From assembly GCF_013978595.1 (NCBI RefSeq), contig NZ_JACDTZ010000001.1:620001-684000 (forward strand): DNA of 64,000 bases, written 5' to 3'. The position numbers and the translations under genes are program-made. This document shows positions 21,010 to 30,656 of this stretch, one piece after another. The notes beneath the pieces are model-generated. The model did not search any database. It was given only the letters and a program-made list of their open reading frames with translations, and was not told the origin of the DNA. The stretch's first letter is position 1. Every line of letters starts with the position of its first letter. Source of the stretch: Corynebacterium haematomassiliense. GTDB taxonomy: Bacteria > Actinomycetota > Actinomycetes > Mycobacteriales > Mycobacteriaceae.

Positions 21010-21512
21010 TGAGCAACGCAACGCTCGTGACCATCGACCGCGTGATCAAGGCCATGGCCGGCCACGACGTGGAGGTCTCCGACGACCCCTCGGGCCGCGC
21101 GGGCCACGCCAACGTCAACGGCTACAATCTGCTGTTCGTGCTGCTGGATTCCGTGCTCATCGTCCGCGCGGACTCCGTCACCGACACCCCAGCCGACACG
21201 CCTGACGCCACGTTGTACCTGGCGGCGAACCAGGTCAACAGCTCCTACCTGGACGCGCGCGCCCTCGTGGTCAACCGCACCGAGAACCTCGTCGTGCGCA
21301 CCGAAGCTGAGGTCCAGGTCGGTGCAGGGCTCGCAGACGACCAGCTTTCCAATTCGCTCAAGGCCGCCGTCGACGGCGTGCTGGCCACCCAGGACGCGAT
21401 GCGCGCCCTGGTCGGCGAGATTCAGAAGCAGGCCGAGGCCGCCGGCGTCGCCCCGGCTGACGGCGAGACCGACTCCCCGGCCGAGCCCGACCCCACCGAC
21501 TCCGCCGACTAG
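21009..21512 (+). CDS. YbjN-like protein (second of two)
   Basis: 167 aa, start ATG inside TAATG with the upstream stop. The same YbjN-like pattern as its neighbour (NGYNLLFVLLDSVLIVRADS, TLYLAANQVNSSYLDARALV, RTEAEVQVGAGLADDQLSNS), followed by an Ala-rich helix and a Pro/Asp-rich acidic tail (about 135-167) that looks disordered. The arrangement suggests a partner or paralogue of the preceding protein. It converges on ppk2, overlapping its 3' end by 4 bases. Function unknown. Confidence 0.72.
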   Translation: MSNATLVTIDRVIKAMAGHDVEVSDDPSGRAGHANVNGYNLLFVLLDSVLIVRADSVTDTPADTPDATLYLAANQVNSSYLDARALVVNRTENLVVRTEAEVQVGAGLADDQLSNSLKAAVDGVLATQDAMRALVGEIQKQAEAAGVAPADGETDSPAEPDPTDSAD

Positions 21513-22351
21513 GAGTTCGCCAGACGCTCCAGCTCAACCTCGGGATCGAAATCGGCGGCAGGCCACTCGAGGTTGAGCGACTTGAGCGCATCGAAAAGCA
21601 ATGCCTTGACCACCGTGCGGCAGTACTTCTTGTTGTCGGACGGGATGCAGTACCACGGCGCGACCTCTGTGGACGTGCGCGTCATGGCGATCTGATAGGC
21701 GGCCATGAACTGGCTCCACAGCTTGCGGTCCTCGATGTCGCTCGGGTTGTACTTCCAGTGCTTGTCCGCCCGCTCGATGCGCTTTTTCAGGTTCTCAGCC
21801 TGGAACTCGCGCGAGATGTGCGGCATCACCTTGATGATCTTCGTGCCACGCGACGCGAGCTCGTTCTCGAATTCCACGATCGCGCCGTAGCGGCGCTCGA
21901 TCTCCTCCGGCGGCGCCATCTGCTTCACGCGCTGCACCAGCACGTCCTCGTAGTGCGAGCGGTCGAACACCGCGATCTGCCCCGGCTTGGGCAGGTGCGG
22001 GGTGAAGCGCCACAAGAAATCGTGGGCGGCTTCCTCCTCCGTCGGGCGCCCGAATCCCTGGACGCGCACGCCCTGCAGGTCCATGGTCGCCCCGATGACG
22101 TTGCGGACCATGCCGCCCTTGCCGGAGGTGTCCATGCCCTGCAGCACCAGCAGGATCGAACCGGCGTCCTCGTTGCCGGCGCGTCCGTTGGCGAAGAGCA
22201 TCTCCTGCAGCTCATCTAGGTCGCCGTCATAGTCGTGGAACGCGTCGTCCACGTCCGAGACGCCCGGTGTCGCAGCTGGGTCCACGTCCGCGAGCTGGAA
22301 ATCGGGTCCCACGAAAAACTGCTTGGCTTCCTCAACGGTGAGCTTCGACAT
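21509..22351 (-). CDS. ppk2: Polyphosphate kinase 2 family protein
   Basis: Transfers phosphate between inorganic polyphosphate and nucleotides. 280 aa, single PPK2 domain. Walker A QGMDTSGKGGMV at 71-82, Walker B IAVFDRSHYEDVLV near 126-139, lid-module basic residues (ISREFQAENLKKRIERADK), and the conserved PWYCIPSDNKKYCR motif. Substrate class (NDP versus NMP) cannot be decided from the sequence alone. The ribosome binding site GAAAGGAAGCGAC precedes the ATG. It sits 113 bases downstream of nusB, separated by a long hairpin. Confidence 0.93.
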   Translation of the reverse strand: MSKLTVEEAKQFFVGPDFQLADVDPAATPGVSDVDDAFHDYDGDLDELQEMLFANGRAGNEDAGSILLVLQGMDTSGKGGMVRNVIGATMDLQGVRVQGFGRPTEEEAAHDFLWRFTPHLPKPGQIAVFDRSHYEDVLVQRVKQMAPPEEIERRYGAIVEFENELASRGTKIIKVMPHISREFQAENLKKRIERADKHWKYNPSDIEDRKLWSQFMAAYQIAMTRTSTEVAPWYCIPSDNKKYCRTVVKALLFDALKSLNLEWPAADFDPEVELERLANS

Positions 22352-22381
22352 GTCGCTTCCTTTCGGTGGTGTTCGGTCTGG

Positions 22382-22447
22382 AAGTCGAGTAAAGGAGGTC
22401 GAGTACGCCGCTCAATGGGCGTGTACTCGACCTCCTCTACTCGACTT
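22382..22447. repeat. Long near-perfect inverted repeat (hairpin) between nusB and ppk2
   Basis: Left arm 22382-22409, right arm 22418-22447, 8-nt loop. The arms pair over about 28 bp with one mismatch and a 2-nt bulge. Each arm holds two copies of GTCGAGTA spaced by AGGAG-type sequence. There is no T-tract on either side, so it is not a classical terminator. It may still end the nusB transcript, protect the 3' end, act as an attenuator before ppk2, or be a small mobile palindrome. Confidence 0.85.
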
Positions 22448-22463
22448 TCTGCCGGGCCCAGTA

Positions 22464-23096
22464 CTAGCCGCGGGTCCCGTCCGTCGCCGGTTCCCCGGCC
22501 TCCAAGTCTTCGGTGGACTCGGCGATCTCGTGCGCCGTGGCTGCGTCGGTGTCCTCCGCCTGCTCCAGCCCGGAGTCCTCTGAGTGCTCATCGGTGGGGG
22601 CACTCTCGTCCTCTACCGGGTAGGCGTCTTCCGCGCCCTCGCCGGCAAACGGCGAGTTGGACGCTGCGCGCTGGGCGATGCCGTCGAGCACGACGTTAAT
22701 GTACGGCGCTGCCTGGGCCCCGGAGTACTCCGCGGCCATCTCCACCCCCTCGGCGATGGAGATCGGCGCGTCCACCTCGTCGTTGAACAGAATCTCCCAC
22801 GCCGCAACGCGCAGGATCTGACGGTCCACGGCGGGCAGGCGGAACAGCTCCCAGTCCTCGGAGAGGTGGCGCTCAATAGCGTCGTCGAGGTCGTCCAGCT
22901 TCTCCGCCGCGCCCGCGACGATGGTGCGGGTGTAGTCCGCCACCGGCGCGACTGCGTTGAGCGGGTCCTGGGACAGCTGCGCGCGATCCTCCACGATCGC
23001 CACAGGATCGATGTCGCGGGTCTCCGCCTCGAAAAGGATGTCTACTGCCCGGCGGCGCGCACGGTAACGCGCGCCGTGTCGTTTGTAAACGGGCAT
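22464..23096 (-). CDS. nusB: Transcription antitermination factor NusB
   Basis: RNA-binding protein of rRNA antitermination complexes. 210 aa, longer than the usual 140: the NusB fold covers 1-155 ([60 protein letters not shown]), followed by an acidic Glu/Asp/Thr-rich tail of about 55 residues, likely disordered. Start ATG overlaps the efp stop by one base (TAATG). Last gene of the aroE-to-nusB run; the hairpin at 22382 follows. Confidence 0.95.
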   Translation of the reverse strand: MPVYKRHGARYRARRRAVDILFEAETRDIDPVAIVEDRAQLSQDPLNAVAPVADYTRTIVAGAAEKLDDLDDAIERHLSEDWELFRLPAVDRQILRVAAWEILFNDEVDAPISIAEGVEMAAEYSGAQAAPYINVVLDGIAQRAASNSPFAGEGAEDAYPVEDESAPTDEHSEDSGLEQAEDTDAATAHEIAESTEDLEAGEPATDGTRG

Positions 23097-23659
23097 TAGT
23101 TGTTCACGCGAGACAGGTACTCGCCGGTGCGGGTGTCCACCTTGACCACGTTGCCGGTCTCCAGGAACAACGGCACCTGGATCTCAGCGCCGGTCTCCAG
23201 GGTTGCCGGCTTGGTGCCGCCGGTGGAGCGGTCGCCCTGCAGGCCCGGCTCGGTCTGCTCGATCTTCAGATCCACAGAGATCGGCAGCTCGGCGAACAGC
23301 GCCTCGCCCTCGTGGAAGGAAACCTGCACGCGCATGTTCTCCAGCAGGAAGCGAGCGGCATCGCCGAACTTGTCTGCCGGCAGCTCGTACTGCTCGAACG
23401 TCTTGTCGTCCATGACAACGTAGTTGGTGCCGTCGTTGTACAGGTAGGTCATGTCGCGGCGGTCAACGGTTGCGGTCTCCACCTTCACACCAGCGTTCCA
23501 GGTCTTGTCCACGGTCTTGCCGGTGACAACGTCCTTGAGCTTGGTGCGCACGAACGCCGGGCCCTTGCCGGGCTTGACGTGCTGGAACTCGATGATCTGC
23601 TGCAGCTTGCCTTCGTTCTTCAGCACCAGGCCGTTCTTGAAATCGGCGGTAGTTGCCAT
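23096..23659 (-). CDS. efp: Translation elongation factor P
   Basis: Relieves ribosome stalling at polyproline. 187 aa, three beta-barrel domains. Domain I loop is PGKGPAF with tip Lys32: the palindromic PGKGP subfamily known in actinobacteria, which works without lysine modification, so no EpmA/EarP partner is needed. The C-terminal signature is [12 protein letters not shown]. Ribosome binding site AGGAGGAAGG upstream of ATG. Cotranscribed with pepQ and nusB. Confidence 0.97.
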   Translation of the reverse strand: MATTADFKNGLVLKNEGKLQQIIEFQHVKPGKGPAFVRTKLKDVVTGKTVDKTWNAGVKVETATVDRRDMTYLYNDGTNYVVMDDKTFEQYELPADKFGDAARFLLENMRVQVSFHEGEALFAELPISVDLKIEQTEPGLQGDRSTGGTKPATLETGAEIQVPLFLETGNVVKVDTRTGEYLSRVNN

Positions 23660-23710
23660 GGTAAGTACCTTCCTCCTGGGAGTATCGGGGCGTGTGCAAA
23701 CACAGCAATG

Positions 23711-24802
23711 TTACAGCACTGTCAGTTCCTTGGTGTACTCCGTGATCACCTTCGGCGCCGCCGAGGTGATGATGAGCGTGTCCTCAATACGCACGCCGGC
23801 CTTGCCCGGGATGTAGATGCCGGGCTCGATGGTCAAGGTCATACCCTCCTCGAGCACGCCGGAACCGGTCTTTGCCGCGCTGGGAGCCTCGTGCACGTCC
23901 AGCCCCACGCCGTGGCCCGTGGAGTGCACGAAGTACTCGCCGTATCCGGCCTCCTCGATCACGTCGCGGCAGGCCTTGTCCACGTCCACAAGCTTCGTCC
24001 CCGGCACCGCCGCTTTCACTCCCGCGAGCTGGGAGGCGAGGGTGACCTCGTAGATCTCGCGCTCAAGGGTGCCGATCTCCCCGATCGCGAACGTGCGGGT
24101 CATATCCGAGTTGAAGCCGAGGCGGTGCATGCCGAAGTCGGTGGTGACCAGATCGCCCTCCGCGATCACGCGGTCGCCGGCGCTGTGGTGCGGCTTCGCC
24201 GAGTTCGGCCCGGATGCGACGATGGTGTCGAAGCTGACGCGCTCCGCGCCGAGCACGCGCATGCGGTATTCAAGGTCCGCCGCCACTTCCCGCTCGGTGC
24301 GGCCGGCGCGCAGCTCGCCGGCGTCCAACAGCCCCTCGAGTGCCTCAACCGTCAGCTCCGCAGCCTCCGTCAAGCGCGTGAGTTCCAGGTTGTCCTTGAT
24401 CAGACGGATCTCCTCGATCACCCCGCTCACCGGCACGAGCGTGACCCCCTCGGGGCACGCCTCGCGCAACTTCTCCAGCTGGGCAACCGAAACGTAGTCG
24501 GCCTCGAAGCCAACGCGGTGGCCCTCGGCGGCCTTGGACAGCATGGCCACGCCGACGTTGCGCTCGATGGTGGCCGCAATGTCCGGCACTTCCTCGCCGA
24601 TCTGGGTGGTGTAGCGCCCGTCGGTGGCAATTGCGGCGGTGCGGTCCTTCGACACCAGCATCGCGCCGTTCGACCCGGAGAAGCCAGACAGGTAGCGCAC
24701 GTGGGTCAGGTGGGTGACCAGCATGTCGTCGATGCGGCGCTCCGCCAGCTTCGTGGACAGTTTGCGGCGACGGTCCTCAAAACGGGTGTCTGCCAATGCC
24801 AT
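23711..24802 (-). CDS. pepQ: M24-family Xaa-Pro aminopeptidase/dipeptidase
   Basis: Metallopeptidase cleaving peptides with proline in second position; cytosolic. 363 aa. N-terminal creatinase-like domain (1-125) with YLSGFSGSNGAMLV, then the pita-bread catalytic domain. Metal ligands visible: TTDFGMHRLGFNSDMTRTF (two Asp), HSTGHGVGLDVHEAP (His), MTLTIEPGIYIPGKAGVRIE (Glu) and the last Glu in RIEDTLI. Start overlaps the aroQ stop (TAATG). Its place between aroQ and efp is conserved in Corynebacteriales. Dipeptidase versus aminopeptidase activity is unresolved. Confidence 0.93.
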   Translation of the reverse strand: MALADTRFEDRRRKLSTKLAERRIDDMLVTHLTHVRYLSGFSGSNGAMLVSKDRTAAIATDGRYTTQIGEEVPDIAATIERNVGVAMLSKAAEGHRVGFEADYVSVAQLEKLREACPEGVTLVPVSGVIEEIRLIKDNLELTRLTEAAELTVEALEGLLDAGELRAGRTEREVAADLEYRMRVLGAERVSFDTIVASGPNSAKPHHSAGDRVIAEGDLVTTDFGMHRLGFNSDMTRTFAIGEIGTLEREIYEVTLASQLAGVKAAVPGTKLVDVDKACRDVIEEAGYGEYFVHSTGHGVGLDVHEAPSAAKTGSGVLEEGMTLTIEPGIYIPGKAGVRIEDTLIITSAAPKVITEYTKELTVL

Positions 24803-25236
24803 TAGAGCCTCCTTGCGTAGTACTCGAGCGCGAGCCGGTAGCCGTCCACCCCCAACCCCGCAATGACGCCTTCGGCGATCGGCGAAAGGTAGGAGTGCGC
24901 CCGAAACGGCTCGCGCGCGTGCACGTTGGAAATGTGCACCTCGATAAAGCCGTGGTGATCTTTCAGTTCTACCAGCGCGTCGCGCAGCGCGACTGAGGTA
25001 TGGGTAAATCCGCCGGGATTAATCACCACGGCCCACCCGTTGTCCGCCGCCTCGTGCACCCAGTCGATCAGCTCGCCCTCGTGGTTGGACTGGCGGCACT
25101 CCACCTCCACGCCGAGCTCGCCGCCGCGCTCACACAATTGCTTCTCGACGTCCGCCAGCGTCACCGACCCGTAGATCTCCGGCTGCCGCTTGCCCAGCCT
25201 GTTCAAGTTTGGCCCGTTGAGCACCAGAATCTTCAT
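24802..25236 (-). CDS. aroQ: 3-dehydroquinate dehydratase, type II
   Basis: Third step of the shikimate pathway. 144 aa, the dodecameric type II form. Motifs: [20 protein letters not shown] (active-site Arg/Tyr loop), [33 protein letters not shown] and [18 protein letters not shown] (catalytic His). Starts 2 bases after aroB. Confidence 0.98.
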   Translation of the reverse strand: MKILVLNGPNLNRLGKRQPEIYGSVTLADVEKQLCERGGELGVEVECRQSNHEGELIDWVHEAADNGWAVVINPGGFTHTSVALRDALVELKDHHGFIEVHISNVHAREPFRAHSYLSPIAEGVIAGLGVDGYRLALEYYARRL

Positions 25237-25238
25237 CG

Positions 25239-26291
25239 CTACTCCGAAATCGCCTCGTACGCCGCGCGCATCTCTTCCACCGTCGCGTCCTCCAGCCGGG
25301 TGGCCGAGCCCAACCCGTCGAGGACGACGAAGCGGATACGCCCGTCGCGGTTCTTCTTGTCCAGCAGCATTGCGTCGTGCAGCTCGTCGAACGCGCCCGC
25401 CTCGTAACGGGTGGGAAGGCCCGCCTTTGTCAGGATTTCTTCGTGGAGGGCGACCAACGGGGCGTCGATAAGCTTCCTGCCCAATGACAGGTGGGCGACG
25501 AACATCATGCCCACCGCAACCGCGTTGCCGTGGCGCCAGGTGTAGTTCTCGCGGCGTTCAATGGCGTGGCCGAGGGTGTGGCCGTAGTTGAGAATCTCGC
25601 GCAGGCCGGACTCCTTGAGGTCCTGCCCGACAACATTCGCCTTCACCGCCACGGAACGGCGCACCAGCTCCGGCCAGTGGTGCTCGGCGCCGTCCTGGTA
25701 GAGCTCCAAAATGCGCGGGTCCGCAATAAAGCCGGTTTTGATCAGCTCGGCGGAGCCTGAGACCACTTCCGCCTCAGGAAGGGTGTCGATGCGGGCGAGG
25801 TCGATAAACACGCTGTCCGGCTCGTGGAACGCCCCGACGAGATTCTTGCCCGCCGCCGTGTTGATGCCGGTCTTGCCGCCGACGGCCGCATCCACCATGG
25901 CCAGAAGCGTGGTAGGCACCTGCACGACCTTGATGCCGCGCATCCACGTCGCCGCGGCGAAGCCAGCGAGATCCGTCACTGCGCCGCCGCCGAGGCCGAC
26001 AACGACGTCCTGGCGGGAAAAGCTGTGCGCGCCGAGGGTGTCCCACAGACTGGAAAGCACAGCCAGGTCCTTGCCTGCTTCCGCATCCGGCACGCACACC
26101 GCCACCGGCTCCACACCGGCGGACTCAAGCTGCTGCGCAAACTCGCTTGCGGCATCAGCCAGCGGCACCTGGTGCACGACGAGTGCGCGGCGCGCGCCGA
26201 CCTGTGCGACGCGCTGAGCCGCCTGGCCCAGGTTGCCGCGCCCGATATTGACCGCGTACGGGCTTTGCCCCGTCACCTCAACTACAGCCAT
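25239..26291 (-). CDS. aroB: 3-dehydroquinate synthase
   Basis: Cyclises DAHP to 3-dehydroquinate with NAD+ and a divalent metal. 350 aa. NAD/substrate motifs [20 protein letters not shown] and [20 protein letters not shown], followed by [16 protein letters not shown]; metal ligands in [11 protein letters not shown] (Glu), [11 protein letters not shown] (His) and [10 protein letters not shown] (His). Complete. 24 bases after the aroK stop; operon. Confidence 0.98.
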   Translation of the reverse strand: MAVVEVTGQSPYAVNIGRGNLGQAAQRVAQVGARRALVVHQVPLADAASEFAQQLESAGVEPVAVCVPDAEAGKDLAVLSSLWDTLGAHSFSRQDVVVGLGGGAVTDLAGFAAATWMRGIKVVQVPTTLLAMVDAAVGGKTGINTAAGKNLVGAFHEPDSVFIDLARIDTLPEAEVVSGSAELIKTGFIADPRILELYQDGAEHHWPELVRRSVAVKANVVGQDLKESGLREILNYGHTLGHAIERRENYTWRHGNAVAVGMMFVAHLSLGRKLIDAPLVALHEEILTKAGLPTRYEAGAFDELHDAMLLDKKNRDGRIRFVVLDGLGSATRLEDATVEEMRAAYEAISE

Positions 26292-26315
26292 GCGCCTCGC
26301 CTTTCTCCCGCAGGG

Positions 26316-26990
26316 CTAATCCACGTCAATGAACCCGAGGACTTCCGCCACCACACGCTGCGGTGGGCGCTCGTCCGTGCGCACGCGGAAGCTGGAGACC
26401 TCCCGGTAGAAGGACTCTCGCTGCTCCAAAAGGTCCCGGTAGCGCTGTTCGCGGTCCTCGCCGTCGAGCACCGGACGCGACGCATCCTCCGCCGTGCGGC
26501 GAATTCCTTCCTCGGCGGTGACGTCGATCCACACCACGGTGTGGCGCTGCAGGAGCGTGCGCACCTCTTCGGTGACAATCGCGCCGCCGCCGAGGCTGAC
26601 CACCCCGCCGGTGGCGAGCGCGCGGGCCACGTAGCCCACCTCGAGCTCGCGGAAGGCGTCTTCGCCGAGCTCCGAGTACAACTCGCCGCAGGCCTTGCCC
26701 TCGCCCTGCTCCATGAGGAGATCGGAGTCCACGATGGGCAGGTTCAGTGCGCTGGCGATCCGCCGGCCGATCGTCGACTTGCCCGCTCCCGGCATGCCCA
26801 CCAGCACAACACGCGGCGCGGAGTGCACCAATGCAGGCGCCGCAGTGACGAGTTCGGTCGCACTCGGCGCATCGTTCTCGTCGAACGGTGTTGCGCTGTC
26901 CGCGCCATCAGCGCGCGCGGCTTCCGGAGCGAGACCGTGCACCAAATCGTTGACAATATCTGCCGGGGATGCCCCGGCCGGAGTGGTCAT
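26316..26990 (-). CDS. aroK: Shikimate kinase with N-terminal extension
   Basis: Phosphorylates shikimate at O3. 224 aa against the usual 170. Walker A is [13 protein letters not shown] at about 64-76, followed by [12 protein letters not shown] (shikimate/Mg Asp) and [12 protein letters not shown] (shikimate-binding GGG). The first 57 residues are an Ala/Asp-rich, probably disordered extension. The long start is preferred: ATG 26990 overlaps the aroC stop (ATGA) and has AGGAGG 7 nt upstream, whereas a GTG at 26828 that would give a standard-length enzyme has no ribosome binding site. Confidence 0.95.
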   Translation of the reverse strand: MTTPAGASPADIVNDLVHGLAPEAARADGADSATPFDENDAPSATELVTAAPALVHSAPRVVLVGMPGAGKSTIGRRIASALNLPIVDSDLLMEQGEGKACGELYSELGEDAFRELEVGYVARALATGGVVSLGGGAIVTEEVRTLLQRHTVVWIDVTAEEGIRRTAEDASRPVLDGEDREQRYRDLLEQRESFYREVSSFRVRTDERPPQRVVAEVLGFIDVD

Positions 26991-28210
26991 GCCAAATCCT
27001 CCTCTCGGGCGAACGCGAGCCGGTCCGCCGCGTACGCGCGGTACGCCTCCACGTTGCGTCGAACCTCATCCACAGTATCGCCGCCGAACTTCTCCGACAC
27101 TGCTTGCGCGAGCACCAGCGCCACCATCGCCTCAGCGACGACACCACCAGCGGGCACCGCGCACACGTCCGAACGCTGGTGAATGCCGGTGGCGGCTTCC
27201 CCGGTGGACATGTCCACGGTCTTCAGCGCGCGCGGGACAGTCGAAATCGGCTTCATGGCCGCACGCACACGCAACTGCTCGCCGTTGGTCATGCCGCCCT
27301 CGAGGCCGCCGGCACGGTTCGTGGAACGTGTCACGCCGCCCTGCCCGCGCACCATCTCGTCGTGCGCCTGCGAACCCCGGCGGCGGGCCTCCTCGAAACC
27401 GTCGCCGACCTCGACACCCTTCACAGACTGGATGCCCATCAGCGCGCCAGCCAGGCGCGCGTCAAGGCGGCGTTCGCCGGAGACGTGCGAGCCCAGGCCG
27501 ACCGGCAAACCGTCCACGATGACCTCGACAACGCCGCCGAGGGTGTCCCCGTCCTTCTTCGCAGCCTCGATGCGGGCGACCATGTCCGCCTCCGCTTCTT
27601 TGTCGTAGGCGCGGACCGGGGAGGCGTCGATAGCCTCAATGTCCTCGACGCTCGGGTGCGGCCCTGCGTACGGGGCGGACTCGCCGATGGAGATCACGTG
27701 CGAGAACACCTCCACACCGAGGGTTTCGCGCAGGAAGCTACGGGCCACAGTCGCAGCCGCCACGCGCGCCGCGGTCTCGCGCGCGGACGAGCGCTCGAGC
27801 ACCGGACGGGCGGAGTCGAAGCCGTACTTGATCATGCCCGCGAAGTCTGCGTGGCCCGGGCGCGGGCGGGTCAGCGACGCGCCGCGCCCGGACGACATGG
27901 CCTTCGCCACCTCCGGATCCTCCATGTCCACGGGTTCCGCGGACATGATCGTGGTCCACTTCGGCCACTCGGTGTTGCCGATCTGAATGGTGATGGGGCT
28001 GCCGATGGAGGTCCCGTGGACCACGCCGGTGAGAAGCGTAAGCTCATCGGCCTCGAACTTCATGCGTGCTCCACGCCCGTATCCGAGCCGGCGGCGCGCC
28101 AGCTGGTGGGCGATGTCTTCCTTGCGCACCGGCAATCCAGCCGGCGCGTTTTCCACTAACGCAATGAGGGCTTGGCCGTGCGACTCCCCGGCCGTTGTCC
28201 AACGAAGCAT
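26987..28210 (-). CDS. aroC: Chorismate synthase
   Basis: Final shikimate-pathway step, FMN-dependent conversion of EPSP to chorismate. 407 aa. Begins [20 protein letters not shown] (signature 1) with [15 protein letters not shown] (signature 2), [18 protein letters not shown], and the C-terminal part [22 protein letters not shown] 28210 fits the fixed N-terminus; the frame remains open upstream, but only as compositional noise over the prepilin peptidase. Overlaps aroK by 4 bases. Confidence 0.98.
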   Translation of the reverse strand: MLRWTTAGESHGQALIALVENAPAGLPVRKEDIAHQLARRRLGYGRGARMKFEADELTLLTGVVHGTSIGSPITIQIGNTEWPKWTTIMSAEPVDMEDPEVAKAMSSGRGASLTRPRPGHADFAGMIKYGFDSARPVLERSSARETAARVAAATVARSFLRETLGVEVFSHVISIGESAPYAGPHPSVEDIEAIDASPVRAYDKEAEADMVARIEAAKKDGDTLGGVVEVIVDGLPVGLGSHVSGERRLDARLAGALMGIQSVKGVEVGDGFEEARRRGSQAHDEMVRGQGGVTRSTNRAGGLEGGMTNGEQLRVRAAMKPISTVPRALKTVDMSTGEAATGIHQRSDVCAVPAGGVVAEAMVALVLAQAVSEKFGGDTVDEVRRNVEAYRAYAADRLAFAREEDLA

Positions 28211-28247
28211 GGCGACATTCTTGCACAAGCCCCGCCAAATTCGGCCC

Positions 28248-28673
28248 TCAAACCCCCGAATACATACACAAAAAAGGAAACAGCGCCCATCCGGCTCCAA
28301 GCATCGACGGCCCGTGCGGCACCGCGCGCATCCCCGTAACGACAGCGACAGCAACACTGAGCAGGCCCGATAGCCCAATCGCCGCGACGACGCCGAGGGG
28401 CCCTCCCACGGCCGCGCAAGCCACCCCGAGCGGTACCGCGAGCTTGACGTCTCCCCCGCCAATTCCGCGGCCCACGAGAAGGTACAGCGCCGGCCACACC
28501 AGCCCCCACGCCAACGGCGGGTGCCACACGCACGCGATGGCAGCCGCCACCGCAGGCGGGACAGTCAACGGGTCCGGCAACCTGCGCTCGCGGATGTCGT
28601 AGGCCCCCAGCAGCGCCGACCACCCGAGAAAAACCACCCCTGCCGCAAACGCGGCGTATCCCCCGATCCCCAT
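28248..28673 (-). CDS. Prepilin peptidase-like A24 aspartic protease (short form)
   Basis: 141 aa, all hydrophobic segments. The two catalytic Asp motifs are present: [15 protein letters not shown] (first Asp, about residue 24) and [14 protein letters not shown] (GxGD motif, about residue 75). It lacks the N-terminal methyltransferase/cysteine domain, like the short TadV/FlaK-type enzymes, so it probably only cleaves prepilin-like leaders. The substrate is not in the window. Located between aroE and aroC on the same strand, 10 bases after the aroE stop. Confidence 0.85.
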   Translation of the reverse strand: MGIGGYAAFAAGVVFLGWSALLGAYDIRERRLPDPLTVPPAVAAAIACVWHPPLAWGLVWPALYLLVGRGIGGGDVKLAVPLGVACAAVGGPLGVVAAIGLSGLLSVAVAVVTGMRAVPHGPSMLGAGWALFPFLCMYSGV

Positions 28674-28683
28674 GCCCGCGAGG

Positions 28684-29502
28684 TTAGTGGGACTGCTCCC
28701 AGTGGCGCAACAGCGCCTCACGCATCGCCTCGCGCGGAGCGTCAACGCCGGTGAACTGCTCGAACTGGGCGTAGGACTGCCCCGCCAGCATGGACAACCC
28801 GCCCACCACCGGGTAGCCGTTCGAAGCGGCACGAATCGCTAGCGGGGTCGGCCACGGGTTGTAGATCACGTCGAACACCGGAGCGTGCCCGAGCTGTTCA
28901 GCGTGCTGCTCCAGCACATCCGCGGGCACAGTGGACGCGACGACATCGGCCTGCAGCGCCACGCTCTCCAAGTCAGCGTCGTAGGTGCAGAAGGACACAT
29001 CTATCCCCTGCGCCAGCTCCACATACTCAGCAGCACGGTCCGAACGGTTGACCACCGTGACCTGTTCGCAGCCGAGCTCGCGCAGCGCCCACATCACCGC
29101 CCGTGCGGTGCCGCCGGCGCCGACAAGCACGGCGCGCTTCGGAAGGGTGTGCCCCAACAGCTCCCTCAACGCCACTAGGGCGCCCTCGCAATCGGTGTTG
29201 TCGGCGCGCCAGTGGCCGTCGACACGCGTGAGTGTGTTCGCGGAACCGATCTGTTGCGCGCGCTCAGTCACCTCGTCCGCAAAATCCAGCGCCGCAAACT
29301 TGCACGGCATGGTCACCGAGAAGCCGCGGTAGGTCTCGCCGGATTCCCGCACGACCCGGGAAAGCTCCTCTGCCTGGCAGAGAATCCTGGTATATTCCCA
29401 GCCCTCAAGGCCCGCCGCCTCGTACCCGGCGCCATGCAGCACCGGAGACAGCGAGTGCGCGATGGGCGAGCCGAGGACCGCTGCGCGGTGGGTGATCTCC
29501 AT
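28684..29502 (-). CDS. aroE: Shikimate dehydrogenase
   Basis: NADPH-dependent reduction of 3-dehydroshikimate. 272 aa. Substrate-binding SPIAHSLSPVLHGAGY (about 12-27), catalytic-Lys region GFSVTMPCKFAAL (K66-type), NTLTRVDGHWRADNTDCEGA (Asp), and nucleotide loop LVGAGGTARAVMWAL. Complete. 3 bases after the mltG stop. Confidence 0.96.
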   Translation of the reverse strand: MEITHRAAVLGSPIAHSLSPVLHGAGYEAAGLEGWEYTRILCQAEELSRVVRESGETYRGFSVTMPCKFAALDFADEVTERAQQIGSANTLTRVDGHWRADNTDCEGALVALRELLGHTLPKRAVLVGAGGTARAVMWALRELGCEQVTVVNRSDRAAEYVELAQGIDVSFCTYDADLESVALQADVVASTVPADVLEQHAEQLGHAPVFDVIYNPWPTPLAIRAASNGYPVVGGLSMLAGQSYAQFEQFTGVDAPREAMREALLRHWEQSH

Positions 29503-29505
29503 GAG

Positions 29506-30654
29506 CTAGCGCTGCGAGTCCAGCACGCCGGAGTCCACCGCACGCTGGGTGTCGTTGAGGTGCTGCTCGAAGGTGTCGTTGAAGATGGTCGTGCCGTCTT
29601 TGTCCACGGTGACGAAGAACAGCCAGTTGCCCTCGGCCGGGTGCTCCATCGCCTCGATGGCCTCGATCGACGGAGAGGCGATCGGGGTCTGCGGCAGACC
29701 GTCCATGGCGTAGGTGTTCCACGGGGTCACCCGACCACGGTCCTCGTCGGTCGTGGCGACCTCGACGGACGGCAGGCCGTAGTTGACCGTGGAGTCGAAC
29801 TCCAGGCGCATCGGCTCATCCAGACGGTTGAGGATCACTCGCGCGACCTTGTCGAACTCGCCGGCCGGAGCCTCGCGCTCAACCAGCGACGCCGCCGTGA
29901 GCAATTCGTACGGGGTCAGGCCGACAGCCTTTGCGCGGCCGACAATGTCGGTGGATTCGTACTGCTTGGCGGACCGGGTGATCAGGTCAGTCAGGATCTC
30001 CTCCGCGCTCGCGTGCGGATCAATGACGTCCTCGCCCGGAGCGATCAGGCCCTCAAGACGCTTCGCGTCGCCTGCGCGTCCGGCCACCGTTTCTCGCGCC
30101 CACTCGGGCACGCCGAGGGTTTCCGGATCTGCATCCGCCGCAACCTTGTTCAGATCCTCCAGATTCACGCAATCAGATGCTGGCTTCTCGCCGCACGCGG
30201 CCTGCTGAATCATGGTGAGGATGCCCAGGCGCTTCTGCCCGCCGAGGATGTTGATGTCCATCAAGGTCGCGCCGCCGTAGACCTGCAGCGGCGTGACGCG
30301 TTGCTGCGGGTCGAGCAGCGCGTCCACGGCGGACTCGGCGCTCATCTCCCCCTGCAGGCGGTAGAAACCGGGCTGGATGTTGTCGGCGTTTTGGTTGTTC
30401 GCCGCAGCAGTCTGGAATGCGTTGTCGGAGGCGACGATGCCGCGCTCTTCAAGCTCCGGGCCGAGCGCGGACAGGCTTGCGCCCTCCTTGATCTGCACTA
30501 CCTGCTCCTCGCCGTTGCCCGTGCCCTCGTAATCCGACACGTTGTTGCCGCGGGCGATGGCGATCCAGGCGATCAAGCCGATGATCAGCAGGAGCGAAGC
30601 AACCAGCACTGCGGTGCTGCGTGTGCGCCGCATGGCGGCCTGTCGTGGGGTCAC
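29506..30654 (-). CDS. mltG: Endolytic peptidoglycan transglycosylase MltG (YceG)
   Basis: Membrane-anchored lytic transglycosylase that cuts nascent glycan strands. 382 aa. A short basic cytoplasmic N-terminus, one membrane helix (about 15-37: TAVLVASLLLIIGLIAWIAI), a LysM-like region and the YceG catalytic domain with LTAASLVEREAP (catalytic Glu), RVILNRLDEPMRLEFDSTVNY and PWNTYAMDGLPQTPIASPS. GTG 30654 was selected: AAGGAG sits 8 nt upstream, overlapping the ruvX end. Conserved position between ruvX and aroE. Confidence 0.94.
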   Translation of the reverse strand: MTPRQAAMRRTRSTAVLVASLLLIIGLIAWIAIARGNNVSDYEGTGNGEEQVVQIKEGASLSALGPELEERGIVASDNAFQTAAANNQNADNIQPGFYRLQGEMSAESAVDALLDPQQRVTPLQVYGGATLMDINILGGQKRLGILTMIQQAACGEKPASDCVNLEDLNKVAADADPETLGVPEWARETVAGRAGDAKRLEGLIAPGEDVIDPHASAEEILTDLITRSAKQYESTDIVGRAKAVGLTPYELLTAASLVEREAPAGEFDKVARVILNRLDEPMRLEFDSTVNYGLPSVEVATTDEDRGRVTPWNTYAMDGLPQTPIASPSIEAIEAMEHPAEGNWLFFVTVDKDGTTIFNDTFEQHLNDTQRAVDSGVLDSQR

Positions 30655-30656
30655 GG

